This document shows, in pieces, positions 1 through 7,453 of a stretch of DNA of 38,176 bases. The stretch is from an uncultured Bacteroidales bacterium (GTDB lineage Bacteria > Bacteroidota > Bacteroidia > Bacteroidales > TTA-H9), in the NCBI GenBank assembly GCA_937981455.1, contig CALJNV010000140.1:1-38176 (forward strand), in the 5' to 3' direction. The notes beneath the pieces were generated by a model. The model did no database searches and had not been told where the DNA came from. It saw only the letters and a program-made list of their open reading frames with translations. Position 1 is the stretch's first letter; each line of letters starts with the position of its first letter. The translations under genes and the position numbers were made by a program.

Positions 1-777
1 ATACTCATCATTTTCGGTATATATGCCGGAAAAGAATATTTTGCTGCCTTGATGTTGATAGCCGGAATTCTTTCATTGCATGAGCTTTACAATATCATTA
101 TTCCAGGCAATCGGCCAATTTATATTGCTGGGATGTTCACAGGTCTACTCATTTATGTAAGTTTTACATTCATTGCATTTTCTGAACCCGCATTTTTTAT
201 CAAGGCTTTGGCCCTTTCCCTGCCCGGCATCCCCATACTTTTTATTACAGCGCTGTACCAGAAAAGCTCCAGAGCCTTTACCCATGCAGCCCTTGCCTAT
301 ACAGGGGCTATTTATAACTTTTTCCCTTTAGCGTTATTAAATATCATGTTCAATCCTTACATCGTAAAAGTTGATTCCCCCCAAAAGATAGTACTGGGAT
401 TTTTTTTATTGGTATGGACCAATGATACCTTAGCCTATCTCATTGGAATGAGCCTGGGAAAACATAAACTTTTTGAAAGGCACTCCCCACGAAAGACCTG
501 GGAGGGGACTCTGGGTGGGATCTTATTCACCCTCATTGCTTCTTGGCTGCTGTGGAGATTTTTCGGTCAATTAAATCTCGAGCAATGGGTTATAATGGGC
601 TTGCTCATTTCCATTGTCGGATTATATGGCGACTTGGCCGAAAGCATGATTAAAAGGGAGGCAAACGTCAAAGACAGTGGAACTCTTCTCCCCGGACATG
701 GAGGCGTGCTCGACCGCTTTGATGCTACCCTATTGGCAGCCCCAGCAGCGCTGGCTTATCTTATTTTATCCACGTAA
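1..777 (+). CDS. cdsA: Phosphatidate cytidylyltransferase CdsA (5' end outside window)
   Basis: CdsA makes CDP-diacylglycerol from phosphatidate and CTP at the inner membrane, the branch point for all phospholipids. The reading frame is open from base 1, so the N-terminus lies upstream; an internal ATG at 49 is not the likely start. The visible protein is strongly hydrophobic with several membrane helices. Near the C-terminus it carries the family signature: S-M-I-K-R, then K-D-S-G, then P-G-H-G-G-V-L-D-R-F-D (bases about 645-725), with the metal- and substrate-binding aspartates intact. psd follows 45 bases later on the same strand, so two consecutive phospholipid enzymes are probably co-transcribed. 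Identification is secure; only the N-terminus is missing. Confidence 0.95.
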   Translation: MLIIFGIYAGKEYFAALMLIAGILSLHELYNIIIPGNRPIYIAGMFTGLLIYVSFTFIAFSEPAFFIKALALSLPGIPILFITALYQKSSRAFTHAALAYTGAIYNFFPLALLNIMFNPYIVKVDSPQKIVLGFFLLVWTNDTLAYLIGMSLGKHKLFERHSPRKTWEGTLGGILFTLIASWLLWRFFGQLNLEQWVIMGLLISIVGLYGDLAESMIKREANVKDSGTLLPGHGGVLDRFDATLLAAPAALAYLILST

Positions 778-822
778 ATTTGCAAACCATTCATCCTTGC
801 ATTCCAATTTAACTTTACTCCA

Positions 823-1506
823 ATGCCAAGCTTACACAAAGAAGGTTTCAAAATTGTACCCTTGCTAGGAGGAGTTCTACTAATTTTGGCTGGAGCAATG
901 ACCTTCATCCTTCCTGAATTTACAGGCAAGCATTGTATCATATGGGGCTCATTTTTAGTCATACTCACGCTGATCATTCGCTTTTTCAGAGAGCCCAGGC
1001 GTCTAAGCCCTCAAAACAGCCAGCAGGTTTTTAGTGCAGCCGATGGCGAAATAGTAGTTATTGAAGAGACTATCGAAAAGGAATACTTCAAAGATCGACG
1101 CATTCAGGTTTCCACATTTATGTCCATTTATAATGTACATATCAATTGGGCCCCTGTCACAGGTGAAATTGTTTATCAGAAATATTTTCCAGGGAAGTTT
1201 TTACCGGCCTGGATGCCCAAATCATCGGAGCTAAATGAGAGAAATACCTTTGTAATTAAGACAGAAGGCAGACAAGAAATATTGGTGCGACAGATTGCCG
1301 GTACTGTAGCTCGACGCATAGCCTGGTACATGAAACCCGGTGACCGGGTTCATCCAGGCGATCAATTAGGATTCATTCGTTTCGGAAGCCGGGTAGATAT
1401 CTTCCTTCCCCTGGGCAGCGAGGTAAAGGTAAAGTTGGGGCAAAAAGTTAAAGGTAGCGAAACCTTACTTGCAGAGCTTCATTCAAACGCATTGTACTAT
1501 GACTAA
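823..1506 (+). CDS. psd: Phosphatidylserine decarboxylase, short form
   Basis: This enzyme decarboxylates phosphatidylserine to phosphatidylethanolamine. It is a pyruvoyl enzyme that self-cleaves into beta and alpha chains. The 227-residue length fits the short Psd class. Two hydrophobic segments (about residues 12-30 and 37-53) anchor the N-terminus. The processing site is the Gly188-Ser189 pair in the motif R-F-G-S-R-V-D. The A-D-G (about 73-75) and N-V-H-I-N (about 104-108) motifs supply the conserved Asp and His. The ATG at 823 gives the usual H-K-E-G-F-K opening of the family. It lies between cdsA and coaD and overlaps the coaD start by 8 bases, so translation is probably coupled. Confidence 0.93.
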   Translation: MPSLHKEGFKIVPLLGGVLLILAGAMTFILPEFTGKHCIIWGSFLVILTLIIRFFREPRRLSPQNSQQVFSAADGEIVVIEETIEKEYFKDRRIQVSTFMSIYNVHINWAPVTGEIVYQKYFPGKFLPAWMPKSSELNERNTFVIKTEGRQEILVRQIAGTVARRIAWYMKPGDRVHPGDQLGFIRFGSRVDIFLPLGSEVKVKLGQKVKGSETLLAELHSNALYYD

Positions 1507-2008
1507 TTTCTCCCCACTCCCTCCTCAACCCCCACGAATTGCCGTGTTTCCTGGCTCCTTCGACCCCCTTACGGCCGGTCATTATGGCCTGGTAATCAGA
1601 GCCTTGGCCTTCTTCGATCGCATCATCATTGCTATTGGGAACAATGCCGATAAAAAAGCATACTTCTCGCCTGAAATTCGCTTTCAAATGATTCAGGACA
1701 TTTTCAAAGATCAACCTCGGGTTGAAATTGCAATATACTCCGGCCTCACAGTGAATTTCTGCAAAGGAAAAAGAGCACAATTTATCCTTAGAGGCCTCCG
1801 AACCTCAGCCGATTTTGAATTCGAAAGAGTGGTTGCCCAGGTCAATCGAAGACTTCACCCCGACATCGAAACAATTTTTCTACTCACCGCTCCAGAACAT
1901 AGCTTCATCTCCAGTTCTATCGTAAGAGAAGTGCTGGCAAATGGTGGTGACCCCACACCCTTCTTACCCCCTGGGCTCGACCTCAATAAATACCCATGCA
2001 ATCGATAA
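1499..2008 (+). CDS. coaD: Phosphopantetheine adenylyltransferase (PPAT)
   Basis: CoaD transfers AMP from ATP to 4'-phosphopantetheine, the penultimate step of coenzyme A synthesis. The nucleotidyltransferase motif F-P-G-S-F-D-P-L-T-A-G-H sits at residues 17-28, with His28 as the catalytic histidine. The late I-S-S-S-I-V-R-E motif binds ATP phosphates. An in-frame ATG at 1469 exists, but starting at 1499 gives 169 residues, closer to the usual length of about 155-165, with only a short proline-rich extension before the core. The start overlaps the end of psd by 8 bases. The stop codon lies inside a possible weak terminator hairpin. Confidence 0.94.
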   Translation: MTNFSPLPPQPPRIAVFPGSFDPLTAGHYGLVIRALAFFDRIIIAIGNNADKKAYFSPEIRFQMIQDIFKDQPRVEIAIYSGLTVNFCKGKRAQFILRGLRTSADFEFERVVAQVNRRLHPDIETIFLLTAPEHSFISSSIVREVLANGGDPTPFLPPGLDLNKYPCNR

Positions 2009-2019
2009 ATCGATTTTTT
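2000..2019 (+). terminator. Possible weak intrinsic terminator after coaD
   Basis: A perfect inverted repeat (AATCGA, loop TAAA, TCGATT) runs straight into a six-T tract. The stem is short and AT-rich, so termination is probably inefficient. The coaD stop codon forms part of the loop. This is seen by eye; no folding energy was calculated. Confidence 0.35.
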
Positions 2020-2079
2020 GGGGGATCAAGCGCTTGAACCATAATTCAACACAACCCTTGAAAATGTTGCCTTAGCACT

Positions 2080-3495
2080 ATGAAAATAAAATCCATAGTA
2101 ATTACCCATTGGCTGATGGTCCTTGCGGGTCTTAATATGGCACAGCCGGTAACTATTCATGGGCATTTTCCAAAGGCAAGCGGTGAAACCGTTTATCTCA
2201 TAGGATACACAGATTATTTAAGCCAAAAAGAGAAAGTCTGGGCCCAAGAAATACTGGACAAAGACGGCCATTTTACACTTCAGGTCAACCTGCAACATAC
2301 GTCCCCCCTATTTCTTGAAATTGCCTTTTATAGGTGCAGTTTCTTTGCGCCTCCAGGCTCTTCATGGTATTTTTCCTCTGATGAATTTCATGTAATTGAA
2401 AATGGAAATCCTCTCCTGCCCCAGTCTGTCCTTCCATGCAAAATCAAAGGGCCCAACTCTGATTCTTTATGGCGCCTGATAGATTCACAAATCTCCAAAT
2501 TTGTAGATACAGCTGCTTATGAGATTTATTTAAAACGAAATACCGCCCTGCTTGATTCACTCCTTCACCGGATTCTTAATGCAAGGGTTGAGGATGAATT
2601 TTTTCGCACAAACATTCCATTCTATTTAGCTACCCTCTATCCCACAGCGCATCTGCCTATAGGCATTTCATCGTTGCAAGAAATAAAGCACGATTACACC
2701 TCATGGTTCTTTTATCTGTGGCTCGAAGACTACCTTACCAAAACCCTTACCCGAGAAAATCCTCTTTCGGCCCAGTCCCATCTTACTCGAAGCCTCGTCA
2801 AGGCGGTCAATAAAGATGAAAACCTGGATACAATAAAAATGTTGATAAAGACGCAATTTCAAATCGAAGACCCGTTTTTATCGGACCTGCTCACCCTGAC
2901 AGCCTTAAAAATATTTTACAAAACTCCTATTTTCCAAAATAAATCCGTCCTCAAACTCATAAAACAAATGCCAGCACACTCTTCGTATCAGGCAATTGCA
3001 TCGATGGCTGAGAACCTGGTTCAACGTTTTACCGCATATGCACCCGGAACAAAATCACCTGATTTTAAAGTTTTAACGACTAAGGGTGATACCCTTGACA
3101 CACAAAAACTTAAAGGCCGCCCGTTCTACATGGTATTTGCGCGGCAGCACTGTAGCACTTGCCTCAACAGCCTCGAGCTTCTTCGTCCATTGTATCAACG
3201 ATACAAAGACAGAGTGGAAATCATAAGCTTTTTTACCTCACACGACACACTCTCAGAAGCCAGATTTACTGGACGTATGAATTATCCTTGGCCCGTTTCG
3301 GTGGTCGGGAGGAATTACGACTTTTTAAGAGCTTTCCAGGCCTATTCTTTACCCCTTGAGATATTCATTAACGAAAACGGCGAAATTATTGCATGGCCCG
3401 CTTACCGCCCTGGGGAGGGATTAGAGGCAATTTTAGAAAAAATGTTAGCCAGTCCTTCTACTCCGAGGCGCTCTCCAATTCAGCGAAAAGAGTAA
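2080..3495 (+). CDS. Secreted thioredoxin-fold (TlpA/AhpC-like) protein with CxxC
   Basis: This is a 471-residue exported protein with an N-terminal signal peptide (hydrophobic core about residues 6-20, likely cut near M-A-Q). A beta-rich region follows, resembling the N-terminal domain often found in Bacteroidota TlpA-like proteins, then a long helical middle (about 120-320). The C-terminal thioredoxin domain starts near A-P-G-T-K-S-P-D-F-K. The redox motif is Cys358-Ser-Thr-Cys361, so both cysteines of a CxxC are present. The family acts in periplasmic thiol-disulfide exchange, but the substrate cannot be read from sequence. No lipobox cysteine is evident. Its 3' end overlaps the convergent rsmD by 38 bases. 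Confidence 0.8.
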   Translation: MKIKSIVITHWLMVLAGLNMAQPVTIHGHFPKASGETVYLIGYTDYLSQKEKVWAQEILDKDGHFTLQVNLQHTSPLFLEIAFYRCSFFAPPGSSWYFSSDEFHVIENGNPLLPQSVLPCKIKGPNSDSLWRLIDSQISKFVDTAAYEIYLKRNTALLDSLLHRILNARVEDEFFRTNIPFYLATLYPTAHLPIGISSLQEIKHDYTSWFFYLWLEDYLTKTLTRENPLSAQSHLTRSLVKAVNKDENLDTIKMLIKTQFQIEDPFLSDLLTLTALKIFYKTPIFQNKSVLKLIKQMPAHSSYQAIASMAENLVQRFTAYAPGTKSPDFKVLTTKGDTLDTQKLKGRPFYMVFARQHCSTCLNSLELLRPLYQRYKDRVEIISFFTSHDTLSEARFTGRMNYPWPVSVVGRNYDFLRAFQAYSLPLEIFINENGEIIAWPAYRPGEGLEAILEKMLASPSTPRRSPIQRKE

Positions 3496-4009
3496 AATGA
3501 ACCCGGCCATATATTTTATGAGCCACAAAACGGGGATGTGATGCAAAATTGTATGCTTCGGGGTGTTCCAAAATGAACCATCCGCCGGGATGAAGCAAAC
3601 AATGGGAGAAAACCAGGTCAGGTAGAGTTGGCAAAGAGGCAAGGTCGAATGGGGGGTCGGCGAAAATAATATCGTAACGCTGCGTGTGTGTGTTAAGAAA
3701 AACAAACACATCATGCCGGATTACCGTTAGGTTGGAAAAGCCGAGTTTTTGGGCTGCTTGCTGCACCCATTCAGCACATCGGGGATTTTGATCAATAGCG
3801 GTCACATGCCCAACGCCACGACTGCAAAATTCGAATGAAATATTGCCCGTACCCGCAAAAAGATCCAATACGTTCAGGCCTTCCATTTCCCAATTGTGCT
3901 CTATAACATTAAAAATACCCTCCTTAGCCATGTCGGTGGTGGGTCGCACAGGCAGATTAGCAGGAGGTCTTAATATTTTCCCTTTATGACTACCTCTTAT
4001 AATTCGCAC
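3458..4009 (-). CDS. rsmD: 16S rRNA (guanine966-N2)-methyltransferase RsmD
   Basis: RsmD methylates G966 of 16S rRNA in the 30S subunit using S-adenosylmethionine. The 183-residue protein begins M-R-I-I-R-G-S-H-K-G-K and has the R-P-T-T-D-M-A-K-E-G-I-F-N motif typical of RsmD. The SAM-binding loop is L-D-L-F-A-G-T-G-N-I-S. The catalytic motif IV reads D-P-P-F, the form used by exocyclic-amine methyltransferases. The start lies 13 bases inside the end of the DUF3822 gene, so the two are translationally coupled. Its stop lies inside the convergent thioredoxin-fold gene. Confidence 0.93.
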   Translation of the reverse strand: MRIIRGSHKGKILRPPANLPVRPTTDMAKEGIFNVIEHNWEMEGLNVLDLFAGTGNISFEFCSRGVGHVTAIDQNPRCAEWVQQAAQKLGFSNLTVIRHDVFVFLNTHTQRYDIIFADPPFDLASLPTLPDLVFSHCLLHPGGWFILEHPEAYNFASHPRFVAHKIYGRVHFTLFAELESASE

Positions 4010-4887
4010 AGCTGACTGTATATGAGGGAATAAAAGACATGGCCTGGAACCTCGTTAAATTCATATGTCCACGTAAGATGATCGGGGCGGGTGGGGAAGC
4101 TCACTTTTCGAATATATCGAGTCAAAATAGAATGTAGAGGGGAACCTTCTTCTATATCACCTACCAGCCACACAGGGGTTATTTCAGGATTTAAATTCAA
4201 CTGCTCAAAAACAAAAAGCACAAAATAGATAAAGTCTTCTGGGCTTTGGTAATGAAAAGTATTATAGAACACCAGGCTGCTACGGGCGAAATATGCCATT
4301 TCGAACCAATCGCGCCCTGGCTGAATGAGGACAGCTTCGGCATGACGGTTGATACGACAAAACAGCATTCCGGATTCAATGAAGGCTGATGCGGCGTGCG
4401 TATGTTGAGCGCCTGGCATTAACAGAGGAATTTGCTTACCCCATTCTAGTGGCAAGGCGTATACACTCCAGGCCTCGAGATCCGTTAAATAATCAACGGC
4501 AACTACAAAGCCGGCTGGAATAGGAAAGTTAAAATTCAGATAGAGTTCCTTTTGATTCTCATCAAACAAAGGGGCTGGGACCAGGGTTACCCACCGATTA
4601 GAAATCAAAACCTTAGCCCTATCAAAAGGTTTGCCCAACCAGGGATGATTCATAACAAATGAAGCAAATTGCTTCAAAAAATTCTCAGCCTTCAGCGTTG
4701 TGTTGGCCTGAATGCGGCTATCGAGCGTATAATCGGCAAGACCAACCAGTTTTCCGTCAACCTTTTGGGCGAGAACATAAGAAAAACCATCCTCCCTTAG
4801 AAGGATGGTGATGCTATAATCTAAAGTTCGGAAAGCGTCAAAACTCTTGTCGGTAAATCCCTGATTTAAAACAAACTTTCCGTTCAC
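3997..4887 (-). CDS. DUF3822 family protein, possibly actin/PilM-like fold
   Basis: The 296-residue soluble protein resembles DUF3822, a family found mostly in Bacteroidota and usually located just before rsmD, as here. The function is not known. The N-terminal half starts with a beta-strand pattern (D-Y-S-I-T-I-L-L-R-E-D-G-F-S-Y-V-L). The C-terminal half has a second strand repeat (M-L-F-C-R-I-N-R-H-A-E-A-V-L-I), a helix, then V-W-L-V-G-D-I-E-E-G-S. This layout recalls the duplicated ASKHA (actin/PilM/GspL) fold; that is inference from pattern. No ATG fits the start: the frame opens with GTG at 4885-4887, 26 bases after the upstream gene. An internal ATG would lose the first domain. Confidence 0.8.
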   Translation of the reverse strand: MNGKFVLNQGFTDKSFDAFRTLDYSITILLREDGFSYVLAQKVDGKLVGLADYTLDSRIQANTTLKAENFLKQFASFVMNHPWLGKPFDRAKVLISNRWVTLVPAPLFDENQKELYLNFNFPIPAGFVVAVDYLTDLEAWSVYALPLEWGKQIPLLMPGAQHTHAASAFIESGMLFCRINRHAEAVLIQPGRDWFEMAYFARSSLVFYNTFHYQSPEDFIYFVLFVFEQLNLNPEITPVWLVGDIEEGSPLHSILTRYIRKVSFPTRPDHLTWTYEFNEVPGHVFYSLIYSQLCEL

Positions 4888-4913
4888 AACAATTTTTTTT
4901 TAAACGGATAGGT

Positions 4914-5510
4914 TTATTCCCAGTTTCCGTCTATAGATACTTCAGTCATTGAACCCACTTTGAGGCCTGGAAACTTATTAAGCTGATTCAATGTGGCATC
5001 TAGATTACGAACAAGTTGATCGTCCAAACCTTTTAAAATATCAACATTAAGGGCTGAGGCTTGAAAAACGGGTACTTTTAATCCACCTTTGTCTATAAAA
5101 CCGGCTTCAAGTTTAATGGGAACCTCAGGGTTGAAAGGATTGGTCGACAATTCTTTAATTTTAAAATCGGATCGCTTGCCAAAAAGAGAATCAAAGACTT
5201 TTGTATAACCCACAATTTCGGAAATGGTGCGAGTAAATGTGGTATCGTTGGGGTCAGGGATCATTCGTACTACAGGAATGCTATCACTAAAAGCAAATGA
5301 GATCAGGGTATCGAAACTACCTGTATATTTGTTATTAGCGGCTTTGTAAAACTTTTCAATTTCCCTGATGTCTTTCAATTTCTGAATAATGATGCTGTAC
5401 CGGTAACTCTTCTGTTTTTCGAAACGAACCGGCTCCATGATGCTCTCATAAATAAAATAAGCCAGCACAACAATGGCTATTCCGAGTACGATTCTGATGA
5501 CGTTCTTCAT
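4914..5510 (-). CDS. Hypothetical membrane-anchored protein with pilin-like shape
   Basis: No characterised family is recognised with confidence. The 198-residue protein has one N-terminal transmembrane helix (residues about 4-22), then a charged helix and the segment D-I-R-E-I-E-K-F-Y-K-A-A-N-N-K-Y-T-G-S-F-D-T-L. That stretch has the spacing of the helix and conserved Y-x-G-x-F/Y-x-x-L loop of type II secretion pseudopilins. A mostly beta C-terminal part follows. No prepilin peptidase site (G-F-x-x-x-E) is visible. An in-frame ATG at 5534 is unlikely because it falls inside the -7 promoter element. The ATG at 5510 leaves a leader of roughly 17 bases. It is first in the operon with DUF3822 and rsmD. 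Confidence 0.75.
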   Translation of the reverse strand: MKNVIRIVLGIAIVVLAYFIYESIMEPVRFEKQKSYRYSIIIQKLKDIREIEKFYKAANNKYTGSFDTLISFAFSDSIPVVRMIPDPNDTTFTRTISEIVGYTKVFDSLFGKRSDFKIKELSTNPFNPEVPIKLEAGFIDKGGLKVPVFQASALNVDILKGLDDQLVRNLDATLNQLNKFPGLKVGSMTEVSIDGNWE

Positions 5511-5531
5511 GATGCATGGGTTTGTGTGGTG

Positions 5532-5567
5532 CAAAAATAGGGTTTTTCCAGTTTCTTAAATTCAAAA
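5532..5567 (-). promoter_or_regulatory. Bacteroidota-type promoter for the 5510-3458 operon
   Basis: On the minus strand a TTTTG (-33, bases 5563-5567) is followed after 23 bases by TATTTTTG (-7, bases 5532-5539), matching TAnnTTTG. Transcription would begin near 5527, just upstream of the ATG at 5510. Confidence 0.6.
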
Positions 5568-5598
5568 CAGAGTTTTTTAAATGAAAATTTTATGGTGT

Positions 5599-6834
5599 TT
5601 ATAAAAAATTATAGGAAGCAACAACCTGCAAACGAAGATTTCCAACATAAGAGAGATTTTCTACAAGAAATTTTTCGTTGGGTGTTCCATAGGCTGCGAT
5701 TGTATACTCCCATTCCATATTCAAAGACAAGGGGCCATTTGCGTATCCCAAGCGAGGGGCGGTCCTCCAGGCCTCAGCAATATTCTCACCACGTCCGAAA
5801 AACAAAGGCTGGGCAGGTCTGTAGGTGCCAAAGTTTTTGAACCAACCCCCAAAAAACCCAATTTCAAAATTTTTCCAACGATACGATACATCCAACCAGG
5901 CCATCCCATGATTGAGATTTAGATATTTATAGGATTTATCAGCCTCTATTGTTTCCACGGCATAACCCCCAGCCATCAAATGATCGGAGAGATTTTGTCC
6001 GTAGAGGCCCTGAAACTTTGATAGGAAACCCTTGTAACTTATTTGTCCAAAAACTGTAAAAGACACAGAACGAATTTTTTCATCGGTAAAACAAAGTGAA
6101 TCGGTTGTCAGCCGAGGGGCCAACTGCTTAAAATCGATACCAGAACCCATAAATATTTTTGGGGCATTGTAGTGCAATTGAAGATGCAGATTGGGTAGCT
6201 TGGAAAACCTCAGATAATCGGGATGCACACCGCTGGGGCCAGAAGAAGCATAATCGCGTTGAGTCAGGGCCATGCCAGCTAATTTTAACCTTCCTCTGCC
6301 CCATTCTATCCTAATCTGAGGGTTGCGTGCGAAGGAATGAAAGGGGGCTCCGGTATTCAATCCCAGCGGACGAGGGAGGGCTTCTGGGACATCCAGAGGG
6401 GTCCAATATTGGCCGGCCAAAAGACGTATCGCTGACCACTGAATGACAAAATACGCATGCCGAAGACGAAAAGCATTGTTCTCGATGTTTGATGGGCCTG
6501 TAAAATCTCCTTCAACAAAGGCATAGGCTTTTCCATTAAGCACAAAACTTTCTCTTGTGCGTGCAAAGAGACGTGTAGTCATGGCCCACATATTAAACCC
6601 TGGCCTTGCATTGAGGTCGCGCCCGTCATTACCTATTCGAACCGGTTTGGGCCAGAAAATAAAAAATCCTTCTCGGCTTTCTACGTTGAGTCGGGTATCG
6701 TAAGCTGCATCAGCTCGCACAAAACCGCCCCATTCCAGAACTTGAGCGGCCTCCTGCCCTGATAACTTCAATTGCAATCCTACCAGGCCTACAAGCATTA
6801 ATAAGCCAGCTCTCAAAAATAAATTCAACTGCAT
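5599..6834 (-). CDS. Putative outer-membrane porin-like beta-barrel (DcaP/OprP-like)
   Basis: The 411-residue protein has a signal peptide (M-Q-L-N-L-F-L-R-A-G-L-L-M-L-V-G-L, cut near S-G-Q). The remainder is made of alternating hydrophobic strands and aromatic girdles, such as G-G-F-V-R-A-D-A-A-Y-D, R-L-R-H-A-Y-F-V-I-Q-W and L-L-A-G-Q-Y-W-T-P. The R-L-R-H-A-Y and G-Q-x-W segments are like those of DcaP and phosphate-selective porins. The C-terminus ends in a barrel-like strand (V-V-A-S-Y-N-F-L). The role would be passive uptake of small solutes across the outer membrane; the substrate is unknown. The gene stands alone, separated from neighbours by about 90 bases on each side. Confidence 0.65.
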   Translation of the reverse strand: MQLNLFLRAGLLMLVGLVGLQLKLSGQEAAQVLEWGGFVRADAAYDTRLNVESREGFFIFWPKPVRIGNDGRDLNARPGFNMWAMTTRLFARTRESFVLNGKAYAFVEGDFTGPSNIENNAFRLRHAYFVIQWSAIRLLAGQYWTPLDVPEALPRPLGLNTGAPFHSFARNPQIRIEWGRGRLKLAGMALTQRDYASSGPSGVHPDYLRFSKLPNLHLQLHYNAPKIFMGSGIDFKQLAPRLTTDSLCFTDEKIRSVSFTVFGQISYKGFLSKFQGLYGQNLSDHLMAGGYAVETIEADKSYKYLNLNHGMAWLDVSYRWKNFEIGFFGGWFKNFGTYRPAQPLFFGRGENIAEAWRTAPRLGYANGPLSLNMEWEYTIAAYGTPNEKFLVENLSYVGNLRLQVVASYNFL

Positions 6835-6920
6835 GGATTAATGGGTTGTTTGATAAATTTGTTGGGTGCGATTGGTGGAAAAGGAAGAAAAAATCATGGA
6901 GTTGCCAGCAAGAAAATTCA

Positions 6921-7343
6921 TCATTCGAGGTAAGTCGGAAGGGCATCAAGCATGACAACCTGTCCTGTCGTGTAATCTGGTTTAAGGCAGTAAGTGGTTT
7001 TTCCATTCGTTAAGGTAATATACGGCGCTTTAAAAACGAAATTGTATTGTGCTACTTGTTCAAACGTTTTTTGACTTAGGGTAACGTCACCTGCCTTACA
7101 TTCCACAACCATCCAGGGAGAAGACTTGTCATCGAATACCACAATATCGCAACGGCGCTTCTGCCTTTGGATTTCCAGAGATATTTCAATGCCTATTCTT
7201 CCTGAGGGGTATTTCATTTTTTCCACAAGAAATTTGGCAAAATGCTGACGAACCCATTCTTCGGGCGTAAGGGATACCCATTTTCCCCGGAAAGAATCGT
7301 AGACTTCCTGTCGGTCGCCATTTTGTCGAGTCAAAAGATTCAT
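6921..7343 (-). CDS. Small HsdR N-terminal-domain protein (HSDR_N_2 type)
   Basis: This protein of 140 residues or slightly more resembles the nuclease-like N-terminal domain of type I restriction R subunits. It carries L-T-P-E-E-W-V-R-Q-H-F, then I-G-I-E, R-C-D-I-V-V-F and V-E-C-K-A: the E...D...ExK arrangement of the PD-(D/E)xK fold. No helicase, HsdM or HsdS genes are present, so it is not a restriction system. In many Bacteroidota a stand-alone copy sits beside holA; here holA is over 23 kb away. The frame stays open about 90 bases upstream of ATG 7343 with no ATG, and the family usually has around ten more N-terminal residues. A non-ATG upstream start is therefore possible. Confidence 0.75.
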   Translation of the reverse strand: MNLLTRQNGDRQEVYDSFRGKWVSLTPEEWVRQHFAKFLVEKMKYPSGRIGIEISLEIQRQKRRCDIVVFDDKSSPWMVVECKAGDVTLSQKTFEQVAQYNFVFKAPYITLTNGKTTYCLKPDYTTGQVVMLDALPTYLE

Positions 7344-7453
7344 ATCACGAACGATGTATTTTTTACCATTAAAAAATTCAAGAATAACTTCCCGGATGAG
7401 TTCCTCAATGAATAAAAGATGGATCGATTGAGCCAGAGAGTGTCAAAAATGAA

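Noticed and set aside
6854-6861. A plus-strand TAAATTTG box near the porin gene start
   Set aside because: It points away from the porin gene and no plus-strand gene follows; probably chance in AT-rich DNA.
6921-7343. A type I restriction-modification locus suggested by the HsdR-like domain
   Set aside because: The protein has only the N-terminal domain, and no helicase, methylase or specificity gene is nearby.
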